Position numbers and translations under genes: made by a program. From NCBI RefSeq assembly GCF_001277995.1, contig NZ_CP009220.1, positions 682,001-746,000 of the forward strand: a stretch of 64,000 bases of DNA, in the 5' to 3' direction. Under the pieces are notes generated by a model. That model saw nothing but the letters and a program-made list of their open reading frames with translations. It ran no database searches and had not been told where the DNA came from. Shown one piece after another: positions 39,143 through 47,605 of the stretch. Every line of letters starts with the position of its first letter. The stretch's first letter is position 1. Source of the stretch: Corynebacterium deserti GIMN1.010 (lineage in GTDB: Bacteria; Actinomycetota; Actinomycetes; Mycobacteriales; Mycobacteriaceae).

Positions 39143-39152
39143 AATTTAGTGG

Positions 39153-40925
39153 CTACTTGATCTCGAGGAGAACAGCGCCCTTGTTCACGCCTTCGCCTGC
39201 AGCAACAGCCAGACCGGTGACGGTACCGGACTTGTGAGCCTTGACAGGGTTTTCCATCTTCATTGCCTCAAGCACGACGACGGTATCGCCTTCATTGACT
39301 TCGGCGCCTTCTTCGACGTTGATCTTGATGACAGTGCCCTGCATTGGTGCAGCCACGGCATCGCCAGAGACGCCGGACTTAGCGCCACCGGAACGACGCT
39401 TCTTGGCCTTCTTCTTAGGAGCAGATCCGCCGCCGAGGGCGAGATCGCCAGGAAGAGCAACCTCTACGCGGCGACCGTTGACCTCAACGACAACCTTCTG
39501 AGCTGGAGTCTTCTCATCGTCGTCTAGATCCGCTGCGTCAGTGTAAGGCTCGATCGGGTTCTCCCAAACCTCTTCGATCCACTTGGTGTAGACCTCGAAG
39601 CCGTTGTCATCGCCCACAAACGCTGGGTTCTCCACAATGTGCTGGTGGAATGGGATGACGGTTGGCATGCCCTCAACGATGTACTCAGCTAGTGCGCGGC
39701 GGGAGCGCTGCAGAGCCTGCTCGCGGGTTGCGCCCCACACGATGAGCTTGGCCAGCATGGAGTCGAACTGTCCGGAAATCTCGGAACCTTCAACAACGCC
39801 GGAGTCCATACGAACGCCTGGGCCCTGAGGCTCGCGGTACGCGGTGATCCTGCCCGGAGCTGGCATGAAGTTGGAGCCAGCGTCCTCGCCGTTGATGCGG
39901 AACTCGAATGCGTGGCCGCGTGGGGTTGGATCTTCCTTGATGGACAGCTCTGCACCCTCAGCGATGTGGAACATCTCACGGACCAGGTCAAGGCCGGTGG
40001 TCTCTTCGGTGACGGGGTGTTCCACCTGGAGGCGGGTGTTGACCTCGAGGAAGGAAATCAGTCCGTCGGAACCAACGAGGTACTCAACGGTGCCGGCGCC
40101 GTAGTAACCAGCCTCCTTGCAGATAGCCTTCGCAGAGGAGTGGAGGCGCTCGCGCTGATCGTCGGTGAGGAATGGTGCTGGTGCTTCTTCAACAAGCTTC
40201 TGGAAGCGGCGCTGAAGGGAGCAGTCGCGGGTGCCGGCGACAACAACGTTGCCATGCTTATCGGCGATGACCTGGCACTCCACGTGGCGTGCCTTATCCA
40301 GGTAGCGCTCAACGAAGCATTCGCCACGGCCGAATGCTGCGGTAGCTTCACGAGTTGCGGATTCGAAGAGGTCAGCAACCTCTTCCATCTTGTAGGCAAC
40401 CTTCATGCCGCGTCCGCCGCCACCGAAGGCAGCCTTGATGGCGATGGGAAGGCCGAACTCCTCAGCAAATGCAACAACCTCAGCTGCGTCCTTGACTGGC
40501 TCCTTGGTTCCTGGAGCCATTGGTGCGTTGGCGTTGTTGGCGATGTGGCGAGCGGTGACCTTGTCGCCAAGCGAGCGGATGGATTCAGGTGAAGGTCCGA
40601 TCCAGATGAGACCTTCGTTGATGACCGCTTCAGCGAAGTCAGCGTTTTCAGCAAGGAAGCCGTAACCGGGGTGGATGGCGTCGGCACCGGACTTACGGGC
40701 AGCGTCGATGATCTTGTCAATGACAAGGTAGGACTCGGCGGAAGTTTGACCACCGAGGGCGAAAGCCTCATCAGCGTAAGCAACAAATGGCGCGTCTGCA
40801 TCTGGCTCGGCGTAGACAGCCACGGATGCGATTCCTTCGTCGCGAGCTGCACGGAACACGCGGATTGCAATCTCACCGCGGTTGGCAACAAGAACCTTGG
40901 TGATCTTCCTAGTCTCGACTGACAC
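39153..40925 (-). CDS. accBC: Acyl-CoA carboxylase alpha subunit (biotin carboxylase plus biotin carrier)
   Basis: A 590-residue protein shared by acetyl-CoA carboxylase and the mycolic-acid acyl-CoA carboxylase of corynebacteria. Biotin carboxylase domain about 8-455 ([21 protein letters not shown] loop, [19 protein letters not shown]), a Lys/Arg-rich hinge near 495 (PKKKAKKRR), and the carrier domain about 515-590 with EAMKMEN (biotinyl-Lys). GTG start at 40925. Partners are AccD1, AccD2 and AccE encoded at 47-51 kb; BirA at 51.2 kb attaches the biotin. Confidence 0.97.
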   Translation of the reverse strand: MSVETRKITKVLVANRGEIAIRVFRAARDEGIASVAVYAEPDADAPFVAYADEAFALGGQTSAESYLVIDKIIDAARKSGADAIHPGYGFLAENADFAEAVINEGLIWIGPSPESIRSLGDKVTARHIANNANAPMAPGTKEPVKDAAEVVAFAEEFGLPIAIKAAFGGGGRGMKVAYKMEEVADLFESATREATAAFGRGECFVERYLDKARHVECQVIADKHGNVVVAGTRDCSLQRRFQKLVEEAPAPFLTDDQRERLHSSAKAICKEAGYYGAGTVEYLVGSDGLISFLEVNTRLQVEHPVTEETTGLDLVREMFHIAEGAELSIKEDPTPRGHAFEFRINGEDAGSNFMPAPGRITAYREPQGPGVRMDSGVVEGSEISGQFDSMLAKLIVWGATREQALQRSRRALAEYIVEGMPTVIPFHQHIVENPAFVGDDNGFEVYTKWIEEVWENPIEPYTDAADLDDDEKTPAQKVVVEVNGRRVEVALPGDLALGGGSAPKKKAKKRRSGGAKSGVSGDAVAAPMQGTVIKINVEEGAEVNEGDTVVVLEAMKMENPVKAHKSGTVTGLAVAAGEGVNKGAVLLEIK

Positions 40926-41122
40926 TAAATTCTCCTGATTTGAATTGATGACTCAAAGGGGTCGGCTGAGTACTTGCCTGACCAATAGTGAATATTCTTG
41001 CACATTCACCCACGAAGAACTCAACCAGATATGAGGATTCACTCATATTTTTTCTGGGCGGGCCACTTTCGCGCTCGGGGATTTGCGCCCTGAGCAGGGG
41101 AAAGGCGGAAAGCTGAGGGTTC

Positions 41123-42016
41123 CTAAGCTTTTTGGGTTGTGTCGCCGGTTTCGATCGGCATGCGAACCATATTTCCCCATTCAGCCCACGAACCGTCGTA
41201 ATTGCGGACATTCTCGAAGCCGAGGAGGTACTTCAGCACGAACCAGGTGTGGGCGGCGCGGTCACCAACCTGGCAGTAAATAACGGTGTCATCCTGTGGA
41301 TCAAGGGCAGAGTAGAGGCTGTCCAGTTCCGCGCGGGTCTTGAAGTTACCGTTGGGAAGAACCGCATCAGACCAATCCATGTTCACCGCACCTGGGATGT
41401 GCCCACCGCGGAGTACGCCAGCGTTGGTGACCGGGTTGCCGTGCTCGTCAATTCCAGAGAATTCGGACGGGGTGCGAACGTCGACAAGCTTAAGCGCGCT
41501 GGAGTCTTGAAGCGACGCAAGCACCTCAGCCACAAACGCGCGCTGGTTTTCGTCAACACGCTCAACAACAGGGTAGTTAGCGGAAGGGTACTCAGGCACA
41601 ACATAAGAGGTGTCGCGCTCCTCAGTCATCCACGCGTCGCGGCCACCGTTGAGCAGGCGCACATCAGAGTGGCCAAACAGCTCGAAGACCCACAACGTAA
41701 ACGCAGCCCACCAGTTGGACTTATCACCATAAATAACCACGGTGTCATCGCGTGCAATGCCCTTGCGGTTCATCAGCTCAGCAAACGACTCGCCATCAAT
41801 GAAATCGCGCGTCACGGGATCATTGAGATCCTTGCTCCAATCGATGCGCACCGCGCCGGGGAGGTGCCCAATGTCATAAAGAAGGGAGTCCTCATTAGAC
41901 TCCACAACTTTCAAACCAGGGGATCCCAAACGGGCGGACAACCAGGATGCAGAGACGATCCTTTCGGGATGTGCATAATCCTGAAAAGCTGGAAATGGGT
42001 CGAACGGTGCTGCCAT
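41123..42016 (-). CDS. thtR: Thiosulfate/3-mercaptopyruvate sulfurtransferase (two-domain rhodanese)
   Basis: A 297-residue two-rhodanese protein. The inactive N-terminal domain (about 17-140) and the catalytic C-terminal domain (about 160-285) are both complete; the active Cys is in [13 protein letters not shown] near residue 245. The CQVGDR loop (acidic fifth position with Arg) fits thiosulfate sulfurtransferases. It lies 197 bp upstream of accBC on the same strand, a linkage known from C. glutamicum, though a metabolic connection to fatty acid synthesis is not obvious. Confidence 0.94.
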   Translation of the reverse strand: MAAPFDPFPAFQDYAHPERIVSASWLSARLGSPGLKVVESNEDSLLYDIGHLPGAVRIDWSKDLNDPVTRDFIDGESFAELMNRKGIARDDTVVIYGDKSNWWAAFTLWVFELFGHSDVRLLNGGRDAWMTEERDTSYVVPEYPSANYPVVERVDENQRAFVAEVLASLQDSSALKLVDVRTPSEFSGIDEHGNPVTNAGVLRGGHIPGAVNMDWSDAVLPNGNFKTRAELDSLYSALDPQDDTVIYCQVGDRAAHTWFVLKYLLGFENVRNYDGSWAEWGNMVRMPIETGDTTQKA

Positions 42017-42156
42017 GTGAGGTCGCTGCCTTCCATCGATGGGTGAAGAAAATTAAACTGTATCCCAGCATATTGGTTCAGCGCCTTTGTGTCCTTAATT
42101 ACTACTGCTTAAGTTGAGACACCAAGAACATGAAACGTGCTTTATTGTCTATCTTG

Positions 42157-42264
42157 TCAACGTGAAAAAGCCCGAGGTTTAAGCTCACATACCGGGGTTT
42201 CAAGATTGCTGGGTTTCCCACGTTGAACACGGAAAAGCTGCAGGTATTGCGCGTGTACCACGCG
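42157..42264 (+). ncRNA. Structured leader region before the ATP-grasp-like gene (hypothetical)
   Basis: The 340-bp gap 42017-42356 holds nested inverted repeats: TCAACGTG at 42157-42164 with CACGTTGA at 42219-42226; inside it AAAGCCC with GGGTTT; then a tight CGCGTG-TAC-CACGCG hairpin at 42250-42264. They lie 90-200 bases before the 42357 start. This may be a leader RNA or small RNA; I recognise no known riboswitch family. Confidence 0.35.
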
Positions 42265-42356
42265 AGGGACAGGTAGCCTTTCAACTCTTTTGTTCACCTC
42301 CTGTGCAGCCCTACCAAAAAGCGGTGCAGGTTATGAGAAAGTGAAATCCACCACCC

Positions 42357-43424
42357 ATGCATCAGAGCATTGTCGTATTCGAGGTCGAAGGCGGCTCCGA
42401 CAAGCACTTCGACGGCCACCGTAAAGACACCATGCCCATCGTGAACGCCATTAAGGACGCCGGCTGGCACGCAGAAGTTGTGTACTACCGTCCTGAGTGG
42501 ACCGAAACCCTCTTTGAGTACGTCTCCGAAAAGTTCGACGGCTACATTTCACGCGTTAACCCAGGCAACATACCCGGCGGCGAGCGCGGCTACTTCGATC
42601 TGCTCACCCGTCTCTCCGAGGCAGGCCTTGTTGGTATGTCCACCCCAGAAGAGATGATGGCCTACGGCGCTAAGGATGCCTTAGTCAAGCTCGCAGAAAC
42701 CGACCTTGTCCCCACCGACACCCACGCCTACTACGACGTTGAGACCTTCCACAAGGTATTCCCATCCTCACTTTCTTACGGTGAGCGCGTGCTCAAGCAA
42801 AACCGTGGCTCCACCGGCTCCGGAATCTGGCGCGTCCAGCTCGTGGACAAGGAACTGGCCGCATCCATCGAGCCAGGCACCTCCCTGCCACTCGACACCG
42901 AAATCAAATGCACCGAAGCAGTGGACAACCACACTGAAATCCGCAAGCTCGGCGAATTCATGGACTTCTGCGACCAGTACATCATCGGCGACAACGGCAT
43001 GCTCGTTGATATGCGATTCATGCCACGCATCGTCGAAGGTGAAATCCGCATCCTCCTCGTTGGCCCACACCCAGTCTTTGTGGTGCACAAGAAGCCAGCA
43101 GAAGGCGGCGACAACTTCTCCGCAACGCTATTCTCCGGTGCAAAGTACACCTACGATAAGCCAGAGCAGTGGCAGGAACTTATTGATCTCTTCGCAGAGG
43201 CACGTCCTGTCATCGCGGAAAAGCTTGGTGGCGACAACATTCCACTGATCTGGACCGCTGACTTTATGCTCGGCGACGTCGTCGACGGCAAGGACACCTA
43301 TGTGTTGGGCGAAATCAACTGCTCCTGCGTGGGCTTTACCTCTGAGCTGGACATGGGCATTCAGGAGCTCGTGGCCACCGAGGCTATCCAGCGCATTCAG
43401 AAGACCGCTGAGGTTGTAGTTTAA
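42357..43424 (+). CDS. Cj0069-family protein (ATP-grasp-like, function unknown)
   Basis: A 355-residue soluble protein. The layout resembles ATP-grasp ligases: an N-terminal Rossmann-like part (SIVVFEVEGGSDKHF, DGYISRVNPGNIPGG), a central lobe with VLKQNRGSTGSGIW near residue 144 (Lys and Gly-rich loop) and a terminal LGEINCSCVGF near 321 where grasp enzymes bind Mg with E...N. Databases group such proteins with Campylobacter Cj0069. Substrate unknown. No Shine-Dalgarno is apparent. A strong terminator follows, and a structured leader precedes it. Confidence 0.75.
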   Translation: MHQSIVVFEVEGGSDKHFDGHRKDTMPIVNAIKDAGWHAEVVYYRPEWTETLFEYVSEKFDGYISRVNPGNIPGGERGYFDLLTRLSEAGLVGMSTPEEMMAYGAKDALVKLAETDLVPTDTHAYYDVETFHKVFPSSLSYGERVLKQNRGSTGSGIWRVQLVDKELAASIEPGTSLPLDTEIKCTEAVDNHTEIRKLGEFMDFCDQYIIGDNGMLVDMRFMPRIVEGEIRILLVGPHPVFVVHKKPAEGGDNFSATLFSGAKYTYDKPEQWQELIDLFAEARPVIAEKLGGDNIPLIWTADFMLGDVVDGKDTYVLGEINCSCVGFTSELDMGIQELVATEAIQRIQKTAEVVV

Positions 43425-43440
43425 AACTGACGAGCGTTTC

Positions 43441-43483
43441 GCACCACATCAATTGGGGAGATGTGGTGCGGTTCGGTTTTTCG
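43441..43483 (+). terminator. Intrinsic terminator after the Cj0069-family gene
   Basis: GCACCACATC at 43441-43450 pairs with GATGTGGTGC at 43460-43469; GGTTCGGTTTTT follows. Confidence 0.9.
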
Positions 43484-43521
43484 GGGTGACCGGGGTGATA
43501 TGAGTGTCGACGGGCGGGGAG

Positions 43522-43650
43522 TGTGCCGATCGCACGGATCTTTTCCAATTCCCTAGAAAATTTGTGCGATTTGTCCGGAGTCGAGCGGAATTTTGTTCCA
43601 AATGGCACGGATATTCTTGCGGTCTTCAGATATCCGTACAATCGGCACAG
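43522..43650. repeat. Tandem hairpin element, second locus
   Basis: Related to 38644-38769. GTGCCGATCGCACGGAT starts at 43523 and is faced by a decayed partner near 43556-43575. A second hairpin has GGCACGGATAT at 43604-43614 and ATATCCGTACAATCGGCACAG at about 43630-43650. It is followed by the modular repeat at 43686, the same order as at 38.6-38.9 kb. Confidence 0.6.
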
Positions 43651-43685
43651 CCTTCCAAGAAGGCATCATAGTCTGCAAAAATGTT

Positions 43686-43778
43686 GACGTTTTGTATACC
43701 GCTCTGAGCGATTTTCTGGAGCCGTTTTAAGGGAATGTATGTTCTGAAAACTCGACGCCTTAAATCGGCTGTGAGGCG
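43686..43778. repeat. Modular intergenic repeat, copy E
   Basis: GACGTTTTGTATACCGCTC (43686 on) and CTGAAAACTCGACGCCTTAA (to about 43763), then ATCGGCTGTGAGGCG. Same two halves as the copies in the 495-bp repeats and at 38.5 and 38.8 kb. Confidence 0.65.
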
Positions 43779-43788
43779 TAGGTGTTGT

Positions 43789-44011
43789 TTACCCGTCGAT
43801 TGGGGAGTCGGCGGGGTAGTCGGGGTGTTCGGCGAGGAAGCCTGCTGCGATGACGAGGGCGATCGCGCGGTCGTCACGTCCGGACAGACCGATTGCATCT
43901 TTGACCTTTTCTTGGTTCCATCAAGTGGTGAGGCTGGTGGCGAAGTCTTGGGCTTGGGCTGCGTGGATGAGGAATGTGGCGGCGAGAGTTACATTTGGGA
44001 TAAAACTTCTA
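43789..44011 (-). pseudogene. Nitroreductase C-terminal fragment (pseudogene)
   Basis: The minus strand reads through about 70 codons as ...LAATFLIHAAQAQDFATSL, then an in-frame TGA, then WNQEKVKDAIGLSGRDD, IALVIAAGFLAEHPD and a stop at 43789. This matches the C-terminal part of nitroreductase-fold flavoproteins (the helix with LAA..L.AAQA, and the closing ALVIAAG). No start codon or N-terminal domain is present upstream, and one stop interrupts the frame, so it is a decayed remnant. The surrounding 43425-44065 gap is otherwise repeats and a terminator. Confidence 0.65.
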
Positions 44012-44065
44012 CTGGCGTTTTAAGGAGCGCCACAGGTAAAGCCCCCGAGGCACTCCTTTCAACAG

Positions 44066-44482
44066 CTACTTATCCAGGAGGATTCCGACGGAGGATGGAT
44101 CGGCGTCGGAAAGCATTTGGCGGCAACGGTCGTACTCGTTGGTTTCGCCGATCAGCTGGGCTGCAAGTGCGAGGGACGCGATTGCGCGGAGGACACCCTG
44201 GTTAGGTTCGTGGGAGTAGGGGACAGGACCCCAGCCTTTCCAGCCATTTGCGCGCAGACGATCGAGGCTACGGTGGTAACCGGTGCGGGCGAAAGCATAA
44301 GCTTGGATTTTTTCTTCATCGGAAGTTGCTGATTTAATAAACTCTTCTGCTCGACACGCCCACACGAGAGGGCTGTCGGGGTGCGCAAGTGCCGTGGTGT
44401 TGAGCGTTGGATCGGCGCCCTGTGCTGGGTCTTCTGGGAGTCGAACTGGCGGTGGGGCAAGCATGTCGTTGATTTGAACCAT
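44066..44482 (-). CDS. DUF3151 family protein
   Basis: A 138-residue helical protein typical of Actinobacteria. Recognisable family stretches are DSPLVWACRAEEF near residue 36, AYAFARTGYHRSLDRLRANGWKGWGPVPYSHEPNQGVLRA-type core near 61-102 (highly conserved, rich in aromatic and Gly) and a TPR-like ending. Function unknown. Divergent from the acyltransferase gene across 70 bp. Confidence 0.85.
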   Translation of the reverse strand: MVQINDMLAPPPVRLPEDPAQGADPTLNTTALAHPDSPLVWACRAEEFIKSATSDEEKIQAYAFARTGYHRSLDRLRANGWKGWGPVPYSHEPNQGVLRAIASLALAAQLIGETNEYDRCRQMLSDADPSSVGILLDK

Positions 44483-44551
44483 GTCCCAATCCTAACTTCC
44501 CAGGCAAGTGTGAGAACATCATAAAGCTGTGTAATTGATGAGAAGAGGTTT

Positions 44552-46705
44552 TTGGTGGGAACGGCTCAGCGCCTTCGAAGTGTATTGAAGGACAGTCTTA
44601 GACGTGGAGAACCTACTCCGGCCAGCCAAAAAGTGCCTCGCTCGGGGTATCGATACGATTTGGACGGGTTGCGTGGCATCGCGATTGCCTTCGTGGTGCT
44701 GTTCCACGTGTTTGTGGGCAAAGTCTCCGGCGGCGTCGATGTGTTCCTGCTACTTTCGGGCTATTTCTTCTTAGGTTCTCAATTACGGTATGCGGATCGC
44801 GCGGATTCGTCGATTAATCCGTGGTGGCCGATCTGGCGCACGCTTCGACGGCTTCTTCCTGCGCTGGTGTTGGTGTTGGGCGTTTCGATGGCTGTAATTA
44901 TGGCGTGGATTCCCAAGCTGCAGAGAATTGAGATCGCTAACCAAGCGGTCGCTAGCCTCTTTTATGTCCAAAACTGGGAGCTCGCCTCCCAAGGTGCTGC
45001 ATACGGGGCGGCGTCGTCTGAGGTTAGCCCATTTCAGCATTTGTGGTCGATGGCTGTGCAGGGGCAGTTCTATGTGTTTGCCATTGCACTTGCCATGGTG
45101 ATTATTCTGATTCGCCGGTACCGACCGGAGTATTCTGCCGTTCGCCTAGCCACACCGATACTTGCGGTACTTACCTCGGTGTCGTTTTTCGCGGCGATCG
45201 TGTGGTACTTCGTTGATCAGTCCATAAACTACTACTCCACCTTTACCCGCTTCTGGGAAATGGGCTTAGGTGCGCTGTTGGTCCTGCACGGGCCGCGGTT
45301 GCTGATCAATGCGCGGACGAAGTCGATCTTCGCAGGCGTGGGACTGTTTATGGTGCTGTCTACAGGTTTCATCATGGACGGTGCCCACACCTTTCCAGGT
45401 CCGATGGCGCTGTATCCGATCATCGGCGCATGTTTGGTCATTTTGGGCGATGGCCGAGTGGCTGTTTTCTTATCGTCAAAGTTCATGCGCTGGCTGGGCG
45501 ATATCGCCTACCCGCTGTACCTGTGGCACTGGCCGTTGCTCATCATCTTCACCGCGTGGTTTGAGATGGATGAACCCACCGTGTGGTTGGGCATCGCCGT
45601 CATTGCTTTGTCGGTGGGACTCGCACAATTGACGCACAAGTACGTTGAGCTTCCTATGCAGCAGCAGGGTAAGCGTCCGGTGTTCAGGGAATCGCGTAGC
45701 GCGGAGGCACTAAAGAAACTGAAGACCACCAGGCCAGCTCAGGTGCGAGCGTTCGCAGGCGTGGCTGTGTTTGCTGTGGCGGTGTCGCTGACATCCTCTC
45801 CTCAGGTGCTGTATCAGCGCGTGCTGGATGCACAGTCCACCAATCTTGATCCCTACACTTACCCAGGCGCATTAGCCCTGACGGGATTGCAGTACCCGCA
45901 GGCGACCCCAGAGCCGGATCCATATGTGTTGGCCGATACGGTCTCTCCAGCATGGGCGAAGGGGTGCATGTCAGTCATTGACGATGATCCCAACGAGCTG
46001 CCTGTAGATAAGTACGATCCAGAGTTCTGTACCTTTGGCGATCCAACAGCCCAACTTGAGGTCTATCTTGTCGGCGGATCCCACGCGGAACAATGGATGG
46101 CTCCACTGGATGCCTTGGGCAAGATGCACAACTTCAAGGTGATCCCGCTTGTTCGGCAGTCATGCCCAACCTTTGTGGAAGATTTGGACGGCATTTTCAG
46201 CGAGGACTGCGCCGACTTCAACGAGCTGGTTATTGAACGCCTCGAAGAAGTCCAGCCCGATTTGGTGGTCTCCAACTCCACGAGGCCATTGCTAGAAAAG
46301 GGCAGGGGCATCGATGAGGTACCGGAATCCTACCCAACGCTGTGGAACTTCTTGGAGGGCCAAGGCATTCAGTTCATGGGATTGCGCGATAACCCCTGGT
46401 TTATCCAGCCCGATGGAAGTGGCTGGTTGGTGTCGCAGTGTTATGCAGAGGAGGAATCATTGGTGGATTGCTCGATCACTAGGGATAATTTCTACGCGCC
46501 AGTTGATCCAGCCATAGAGGAGCTTAATATCCGTGAAGGCATGGTTGCGGTGGATACCTCGCGCTGGTTCTGCCCTGAGGATCTGTGTATTCCGGTCATC
46601 GGCAACGTCTACGTCTACCGCGACGGCAACCACCTGTCGGATGAGTACGCGCAGTCACTAGCCCCATTTATCTGGGACCACATGCGCGGGCTCCTCAATA
46701 AGTAA
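44552..46705 (+). CDS. Acyltransferase-3 / SGNH fusion membrane protein (OafA-YrhL type)
   Basis: A 717-residue envelope O-acyltransferase. Residues about 35-375 are the ten-helix acyltransferase-3 domain (RYDLDGLRGIAIAFVVLFHV with catalytic-type His, GGVDVFLLLSGYF, and HLWSMAVQGQFYVF). Helix 11 near 408-425 leads to an extracytoplasmic SGNH-like domain (about 430-717) with VGGSHAEQW near 510 as the nucleophile block and DGNHLS near 690 as the Asp-His pair. TTG at 44552 or GTG at 44555 starts it (AGAGG upstream). The substrate could be arabinogalactan, lipoglycan or a trehalose mycolate. Confidence 0.88.
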   Translation: MVGTAQRLRSVLKDSLRRGEPTPASQKVPRSGYRYDLDGLRGIAIAFVVLFHVFVGKVSGGVDVFLLLSGYFFLGSQLRYADRADSSINPWWPIWRTLRRLLPALVLVLGVSMAVIMAWIPKLQRIEIANQAVASLFYVQNWELASQGAAYGAASSEVSPFQHLWSMAVQGQFYVFAIALAMVIILIRRYRPEYSAVRLATPILAVLTSVSFFAAIVWYFVDQSINYYSTFTRFWEMGLGALLVLHGPRLLINARTKSIFAGVGLFMVLSTGFIMDGAHTFPGPMALYPIIGACLVILGDGRVAVFLSSKFMRWLGDIAYPLYLWHWPLLIIFTAWFEMDEPTVWLGIAVIALSVGLAQLTHKYVELPMQQQGKRPVFRESRSAEALKKLKTTRPAQVRAFAGVAVFAVAVSLTSSPQVLYQRVLDAQSTNLDPYTYPGALALTGLQYPQATPEPDPYVLADTVSPAWAKGCMSVIDDDPNELPVDKYDPEFCTFGDPTAQLEVYLVGGSHAEQWMAPLDALGKMHNFKVIPLVRQSCPTFVEDLDGIFSEDCADFNELVIERLEEVQPDLVVSNSTRPLLEKGRGIDEVPESYPTLWNFLEGQGIQFMGLRDNPWFIQPDGSGWLVSQCYAEEESLVDCSITRDNFYAPVDPAIEELNIREGMVAVDTSRWFCPEDLCIPVIGNVYVYRDGNHLSDEYAQSLAPFIWDHMRGLLNK

Positions 46706-46722
46706 AGCTCCTCAAAAAGCCA

Positions 46723-47313
46723 CTAGCTCCAAAAATCACTCGCATTGAATCCCAGATTGTAGAGCGCCCGACGCACTACCGGCAGGGACAATCCGATGAC
46801 GGAGGAGGGATCACCGTGGATGGAATCAATAAACCACCCGCCGAGCGCTTCGAGGGTGAAGGCTCCGGCGCATTCTAAAGGCTCGCCTGAGGCGGCGTAT
46901 CGCTCGATATCCACATCTGAGGCCTCAGCGAACGTAATGGTGGTGGAGGAGGTCTCTACGATCTCTTGGGAGCCGTAGATGATTGCGTGCCCGGTGATAA
47001 GTTCGGCGGTTTTGCCGCGTTGCTGTCGCCACCGTTTGATAGTTTCAGTTTCGGTGTGGGGCTTGCCGTGGAGGTGGCCGTCGATAAGCAGCATGGAGTC
47101 GCCGCCGATGACCACGTTGCACTGATGTGAGGGCGCAACCGCGTGGGCTTTTGCAAGCGCGAGCGCGGAGACGATGTCGGCGGGGGCCGCGCCGTCGAGG
47201 GAGGCGATGATGGCGTCTTCGTCGACGTGGGCGGGGTGGATGAGGGGTTCAACGCCCGCCGAGTTGAGGATCATGCGGCGGGACGGTGATTGCGATGCGA
47301 GAACGATCTGCAT
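46723..47313 (-). CDS. maf: Maf-family nucleotide pyrophosphatase
   Basis: A 196-residue house-cleaning pyrophosphatase hydrolysing non-canonical or UTP/dTTP-type nucleotides. The N-terminal signature VLASQSPSRRMIL, the conserved VIGGDSMLLIDG near residue 68 and the closing DPSSVIGLSLPVVRRAL are present. It lies five bases after accE and is the last gene of the accD-accE-maf run. Confidence 0.92.
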   Translation of the reverse strand: MQIVLASQSPSRRMILNSAGVEPLIHPAHVDEDAIIASLDGAAPADIVSALALAKAHAVAPSHQCNVVIGGDSMLLIDGHLHGKPHTETETIKRWRQQRGKTAELITGHAIIYGSQEIVETSSTTITFAEASDVDIERYAASGEPLECAGAFTLEALGGWFIDSIHGDPSSVIGLSLPVVRRALYNLGFNASDFWS

Positions 47314-47318
47314 GAAGG

Positions 47319-47558
47319 TTAGAAGAAGTTTACGTTCTGGAATGCGCTGGGGTTGAAGGTGGTGGGGCGGCTGAGGCGCTCGTCGAGGTTGCCCCAGTTG
47401 TCGCGGTCGCGGGACTGGGTTGCTTGCTCAGCGGCGGCTGCCTGGGCAAGGCCTGCGAAGACCATGGTCAGCGCGGCGACTTCGGCGTCGTTAGGGTTGC
47501 CGGAGACAACCTGCAAAAACGGCTTTTCGACGACGAACTCAGAAGTAACTTCAGACAT
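47319..47558 (-). CDS. accE: Acyl-CoA carboxylase epsilon subunit
   Basis: A 79-residue small subunit found in actinobacterial acyl-CoA carboxylases. It has an N-terminal segment with the typical LQVVSGNPNDAEVAALTMVFAGL pattern and a Gln/Ala-rich stretch leading to DNWGNLDERLSRP (the conserved Trp...Arg). In corynebacteria it holds AccBC and the AccD subunits of the long-chain (mycolic acid) complex together. 47 bp downstream of accD2. Confidence 0.93.
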   Translation of the reverse strand: MSEVTSEFVVEKPFLQVVSGNPNDAEVAALTMVFAGLAQAAAAEQATQSRDRDNWGNLDERLSRPTTFNPSAFQNVNFF

Positions 47559-47605
47559 TAATATTTCCTAACTTTCGGGCGGCCCGGAAAAGGCCTCAAC
47601 CAGCT

